64,000 bases of DNA from Xanthostigma xanthostigma (taxonomy: Eukaryota > Arthropoda > Insecta > Raphidioptera > Raphidiidae): contig OY754470.1 of the NCBI GenBank assembly GCA_963575645.1, positions 24,224,501 through 24,288,500 on the forward strand. The letters are read 5' to 3'. Below, in pieces: positions 59,343-64,000 of the stretch (position 1 is the first letter of the stretch; each line of letters begins with the position of its first letter). The notes beneath the pieces are model-generated. The model was given only the letters and a program-made list of their open reading frames with translations, was not told where the DNA came from and made no database searches. Position numbers and translations under genes: made by a program.

Positions 59343-59856
59343 AGTGATACACACAATTTTTACACGTCCGTGTGTACAATTAGAAACATTAGTCAACTGG
59401 AGTAAATCCATATTTAAGGGCGTCTCCGTCTTGTGTTATAAATAGTTACCTGAATCCCAAATTACTTTCGGATCAACAATAATAAGAAAATATAGCAATT
59501 TTCATTTCTTTCTCCACATTTAGTTCAAACTGATTCTTATTTATAATTAACCATTCTCAAATATCCTGATAATCAAAATTTTGAATCTTATAAAATAAAT
59601 TGTGTTAATATATTTTTTAATACCTGCACACTACATTATTCTACAAAGTTAACGCAGGCGCAGTGGAATTCGGCGATTTTCATAGTTCAGTTAACGACAT
59701 AGCGTAAAAAAGATCAGGATAAAAACGTGTAGGTTTGGGAAAAAATGTCTATCTCTGTCAGATACATTATACGTAATATTCTGCTGTTGTCAAACTATGA
59801 TAATAAATTATGATTTATAGAATAAATATTTCAATAAGAAAATATTTATAAAGTCA

Positions 59857-60160
59857 CTAGCTGCCCGTCCCGATTTCACCCGTGTGCGATAGATATAATT
59901 CTGCAAAACGTATTTCGTTTGGGGTCCGGCGTCTGAACTAATATCTTGGAACAAATTCTACCAGATTTGCTTATGAACTAATAACTTTAAGCGAATTCTA
60001 TCAGATGTCGCTACATGTTACTAAAACAGTTTTTTTTCACAAAACACCGTAATTCTGTACAAAATATTTAATAAAAACTATCCTATATAGTTGTACCATT
60101 TACAAAATTTCATTAAAATCGGTTCAGTGGTTTCGGAGATTTTTATATAATATATAGAGA
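59857..60160 (-). mobile_element. Helitron, minus orientation, clean ends
   Basis: On + it reads A|CTAGCTGCCCGTCCCGATTT ... TTATATAATATATAGAGA|T; reversed, A|TCTCTATATATTATATAAAA ... CTAG|T. About 304 bp, non-coding. Related to the degraded copy at 6079-6490. Confidence 0.78.
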
Positions 60161-63100
60161 TATAACATTTTTTTGTTATAACAAAATACGTGTATGTTAC
60201 AAGATACTTCCACTAGTCTCATTGATTCAATCACTTTGGCGACGAACGTTAAAGAAATCCTGACCGGTTACCAGGGACGCTTACGATTCGATTGTATAAT
60301 CAGGCGCCAAATGGCCGCCAAAGAAAGTATTCGAAAAAACAACAGAATCGTGTAAATATGCTATCCGATTCGGTTAAAATATAATTTCGGTTAATCCATA
60401 TATTAATTAACTATATGAATCATTGTCTATCTACTCAATGTGCGGTGAGTGAACGCAACAAAGCTTATCGAAAATATATCTGCACTCTTTCTTCGATATA
60501 ATTTCCTGATTTCTCCGATGATAGGATTGGTTGATGTACTTGCATTCAATCTGAATAAAGTATCTCTGTTTCAAAAACTTTGTCTTTTTCTATGACGTTA
60601 ACATGGGCGTACCCAGCTTTTGGCCCAGAAGGGGGCAAATTAGAAATTTCTTAAGCCGGATCCCCCGTGCTTGTTTTGCCCACCTGAATACGCCAGTGCT
60701 TACGCCGTAAAAAAAGACAGAAGTATATGTTTGCTCCCTAATAGTTCGATTGCGATTTTATTCCTATGCTCAGTATAGAATAAAAGTATACGGGTTAATC
60801 ATACCGTAAGTACAGTATGCACGGGTGTTAGCCTAGAGAACGTTGTTAGAAGCTACTTAAACCCGCTACTTCTTAGTTCTTACCCTCAGTTGCCGCTGCA
60901 ACCTGAAAATTGTCTGATTCCACTACCGCAACTGTGAAATACAAACACCACACATTACAGACGAAATGATAACATGTTTGTTATAGCACAACACCTTTTC
61001 TAAACGGGTATTTTTTGCACAATCTGTTTAGTGGTTTTCATATGTATCTATTTCTGCACTTAAAAGTAAGTTTTTATGTTTTAGAAATGTATTATGCTAG
61101 TTTTTGTAACGCTTATTTTAGGATTTTTGTAATTATTATACACTGAAAACATAATTAAATTATTACAAGAAGAAAACAAATGAAAAAGGAATCATTATAT
61201 TTTTTTGTTACAGGAAAATACGCATTTTCGTATTTAAATACCGATAACATTTTCATTGAAATTAAAATCGTAATTTGTTTCTTGCAATCCAAAACTTGCA
61301 GTTCGAAAACTTTTGTATTATTGTCGATACCATGAGAATTAAATATTTTTAATTATTTGACGAGTAATTAATAGTAATTTATTAAAAAGATTAAATCCAA
61401 TAACTTAGCTTACCATTTCTCTAAAGTCTAAATAATCCACAATTCAAATAATAATTTGCTGTCTAGAATTTTCATTTGATTTTTTCTAGTACATTAACAC
61501 GAAAATAACATTACGTTTAACATACCTACTTATGCATGACTTAATAATACTCTATTTAAAGAAAAAGAAAATCAAATCAATTAATTTATATTTAAAAAAT
61601 CAAAATTTAATACAGTAAACATAATAATGTATATTATGTACTGCCACAACAAAATAAAACAAATGTAAACAAATTTTAATATCTAAAAAAAACTTACAAT
61701 AACAACTACATTTTCATTATGTAAGAAAAAATTATGCACGTTACTTACGTTATAGTGTACTGTTTTTTTTTATTTTTGATTTCTCAGCGGTAACAATATT
61801 GCACTGGTTAGATATATAAATTTGCTCTAAAATAATTTATTTTTTTAACAGTGATTCCGGCCATTTATAAGGTGTCTATTTAAACATTGTTTACAAATTA
61901 CAAAATATTAAATAAGTTAAAACCTCATTTTGATTAAATATCTAAAAGACATTTTTGTAAACAATTATTAATTTCAATGTTCAAGCGTAGATAAAACAAA
62001 AAATAATGTGTAAATTGAATTATGAGCTGCTTTAGTACTGAATTTTTGTAGAAATGTTAAAAAAAATTATTAGAATATGTTTTGATATTACACAAAGATG
62101 GACGAATATATAATATGTAGATAACATTTCTAAAAAAAAATTATCGCTATTGATTTCGCGAACCACTATTTTTGTCTTTTAAAAATCATATTTTACAATA
62201 AAGTTTAAAACCATAGATCTTTCATAGGTTTTATTAGAGTCTTATTTCTAAATAAACAAATATAAAAATGAGTATTTAAGTTTCTAGCACTGTTCTGAAG
62301 ATTCAAATGGCCTCAATTGAGCGCCTGTACTAATCCGTAACCTCTCTCTTTCTCTCCACTATTTTATATAAATTATTTTTGAGCAACAAGCAACCAATGG
62401 TAGAAATAAAAAATATATTTTAACTTATTATATGTGTTCTTTGCACGCCTGAAATTCTGACTAAGTTGTACAACGCAAAATTCCACGAGTTTATAGCTGT
62501 ATGCAACGAGAATGCAAATCGATACTCAGCTGTTTAGCGTCTATAATCTACAATCGATGCTTCCGAACATCGTCATCGACAAAATTTATTTCACATCTTA
62601 CCTAATTTGACTTTAAACAAATTTTGCGAATTTATTTAAAGTTGAATTGTTCGTTTGCTATCACATCTATAAACTCGTCCAGCAGTAGCGTCATATAATT
62701 AAGTTGGGACATTGAATATGTGATCAACACTTATCATAGATTAAAATAATTTTCAAAAGTATTTTGACAGTTTTATTAATTTATTCGGATTGTAGTTTTG
62801 AATATTTTAATTGTGGACTGCACAGTGCACATGGGTTTGGCTAATGAATAATGATGCACTAACTTGTCTGCTGTCCCCTTTCCTGGCATTTTAATTTCTT
62901 ATCACTTCTACTAAACATTTTCATTCTACATCACCTCAATATAATATATGTAAAATTTGGCTGAATAATGTTTTTATTTTTCCCTCACTATCCTGAAATA
63001 GAAACAATAATTTCGATTACAATTTTCCTCTTAGGTAGTATTTTAGATACAAGGTATTTTTCTTTCTCACGATAAGATTTATTTCGCAAGAATGGATGAA

Positions 63101-63518
63101 TAACTACTATATTACTTTAGACGACTAAAAGCACTAGCAATATTAGTTTGTATTTTTAATGTAATGATGAATTGCTTTCATAAAATACAACAAAACTACT
63201 TAATATACGTTCAAATTGCTTCAAGGGTAACTTTTTCAATCTCAGATGGCGCACATTAGTGATCAGAACAAATTGCTGACTAATCGATAGTCTGTTTGCT
63301 GCATCATTTGAAGTTGAGGAAACAGCTCTTGAAGAAATATTGAACGCATAAACATTATGTCGATTTTTGTTTAATTTTAATAACAACAATGACTATATTA
63401 GTGCCGAATTTAGTGCATATTATGTTGGTGCTTTTGTATGTAATTCGACAATATGGTATACGAATGATTGCGATTGAGTGTCAGAAGTGGGATAGTCAAT
63501 GTGGCTTATGTGGTGTAG

Positions 63519-63610
63519 GCCGTGTTTGCCAGCTGGATACCCGAGATCACGGAGCTCGCTGCCAATCGACCCAAGTACGGGGGCAAATACAGCAAAGACG
63601 TGCGCCGCAG
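63519..63610 (+). CDS. slo: slo alternative exon b: end of S6 and S6-RCK1 linker
   Basis: 92-nt exon with the same phases (0 in, 2 out) as exon a. It reads AVFASWIPEITELAANRPKY then GGKYSKDVRR. It matches exon a at 15 of 30 residues, keeping FAS, IPEI, EL, NR, KY and a Gly, while the second half diverges. Both vestibule glutamates are kept, and a Pro replaces Ser before the linker Lys. The acceptor GTGTAG follows a purine- and G-rich stretch with almost no pyrimidine tract; the donor is AG|GTATTA. GC is 56/92 and GC at third positions 23/30, against 39/92 and 12/30 in exon a. Insect slo is known for heavy alternative splicing; whether this is one of the named Drosophila sites I cannot confirm. 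Confidence 0.9.
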
Positions 63611-64000
63611 GTATTACACCGCGTCCCCCAGAAAAAATAAAACAACCACTAACAAATCTCACGCTGCACGACTTTTATACATTCTTTACCGCGTCCATTT
63701 GCCGATCAATCATTCGACCTATTCGAATCAACAGTCAGACATTTCTAATTATGAGTTTGAATTTTGACTGTACAATTTACAAACACATCTGTAATGTCTC
63801 TTTATAGCTTTGCTATTACATCAAGCATTGATTACAAACTAGAAAAAAATATAGATCTATTCTGGTTGAACCCAGTACAACACCGATTAACTATTATCAA
63901 ACATATGGGTATATTTTCTTCACTGGTTTTCTGTATTTACATTCGAGCATTAGAACTTATCATTAAAAATTATCTTCAGGTAGAGAAACGTACATCAATT
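63611..64000 (+). other. slo: start of the slo intron after alternative exon b
   Basis: Begins with the GTATTA donor of exon b. No further exon (the RCK1 start, which in the family opens with HIVVCGH) is visible before the window ends. Nothing else recognised. Confidence 0.8.

Larger units (their letters stand above)
56231..63518 (+). other. slo: slo intron separating the two alternative exons
   Basis: 7288-bp spacer between alternative exons a and b, with GTATAT donor and GTGTAG acceptor. At this size, steric exclusion between the exons is not a likely cause of mutual exclusivity. It holds a partial tRNA-like element near 57219-57370, a 1.6-kb foldback (57721-59342) and a minus-strand Helitron (59857-60160). 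60600-60700 resembles a degraded arthropod repeat (GGGCGTACCCAG near one end). 56231-57218 and 60700-63518 are AT-rich, and I see nothing in them. Confidence 0.85.
31970..63610 (+). other. slo: slowpoke (slo) gene, partial: seven exons from S1 to S6-RCK1 linker
   Basis: Span of the recognisable slo exons. The product is the pore-forming alpha subunit of the BK channel, a plasma-membrane tetramer that opens on depolarisation and intracellular calcium and repolarises neurons and muscle. Joined, the exons give a continuous frame: S1, extracellular loop, S2, S3, S4 voltage sensor, S5, pore with TVGYGD filter, S6 and start of the cytosolic gating ring. Internal introns are 10984, 2687, 91, 1532 and 8284 bp, then 7288 bp between the two alternative exons. 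N-terminal S0 and C-terminal RCK1/RCK2 coding exons are absent. Identification rests on the near-invariant Slo1 core, known to me from insect and vertebrate Slo1 proteins. Confidence 0.96.

Noticed and set aside
63389-63662. ORFs in other frames overlapping alternative exon b (plus and minus).
   Set aside because: Only the frame giving AVFASWIPEI fits slo, with splice sites and phase; the others are open by chance because the exon is GC-rich.
1-64000. Bacterial-type features such as CRISPR arrays, operons, riboswitches and rho-independent terminators.
   Set aside because: The window is an intron-containing insect locus; direct repeats seen are transposon copies or short tandem duplications without spacers.

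Overview
This is a window of an AT-rich, repeat-dense eukaryotic nuclear genome from an insect. The order is most likely Lepidoptera. That call rests on repeats I associate with moths and butterflies: the block at 5748-6040 ending in a GAAGTCGGTT core, the Helitron-type element at 44195-44566, the element at 52245-52821 and the pogo-like element at 47092-47564. It is an inference, not a database result.

The only protein-coding gene I can support is slowpoke (slo, the BK-type large-conductance calcium-activated potassium channel), on the + strand. Seven coding exons are present. They are S1 (31970-32031), S1-S2 loop plus S2 (43016-43112), S3 (45800-45911), S4-S5 (46003-46154), pore plus S6 start (47687-47854), and two alternative versions of the next exon, which carries the end of S6 and the linker to the RCK1 gating ring (56139-56230 and 63519-63610). 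All junctions have AG/GT borders and matching phases, and the joined reading frame follows the known insect Slo order without a break. The S0/N-terminal exons lie to the left of the window or are unrecognised, and the RCK1/RCK2 exons lie to the right.

The last two exons are the biological highlight. Both are exactly 92 nt, enter in phase 0 and leave in phase 2, encode homologous but only 50 percent identical peptides, and sit 7.3 kb apart. They look like mutually exclusive exons that swap the S6-RCK1 linker of the channel. Skipping both or including both would break the frame. The second is strikingly GC-rich (56 of 92 bases) beside the first (39 of 92).

Positions 1-31969 contain no convincing host exon. 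They are intergenic or, more likely, part of a large upstream slo intron, and they hold mobile elements: Helitrons (several with clean A|TC...CTRR|T borders, two of them joined head to tail), a LINE reverse transcriptase fragment inserted in a Helitron-like copy, a TTAA-flanked family in three copies across the window, two tRNA-derived SINEs, a minus-strand solo LTR, and many foldback (palindromic) elements. The slo introns from 32032 to 63518 hold more of the same, including a 1.6 kb foldback with a smaller foldback nested in it, a mariner-like element with a 74-bp spacerless palindrome, and a MITE ending about 88 bp before the S1 exon.

Repeat boundaries were read by eye and are approximate to a few bases unless a terminal motif is quoted. 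Family names are given only where terminal signatures support them.
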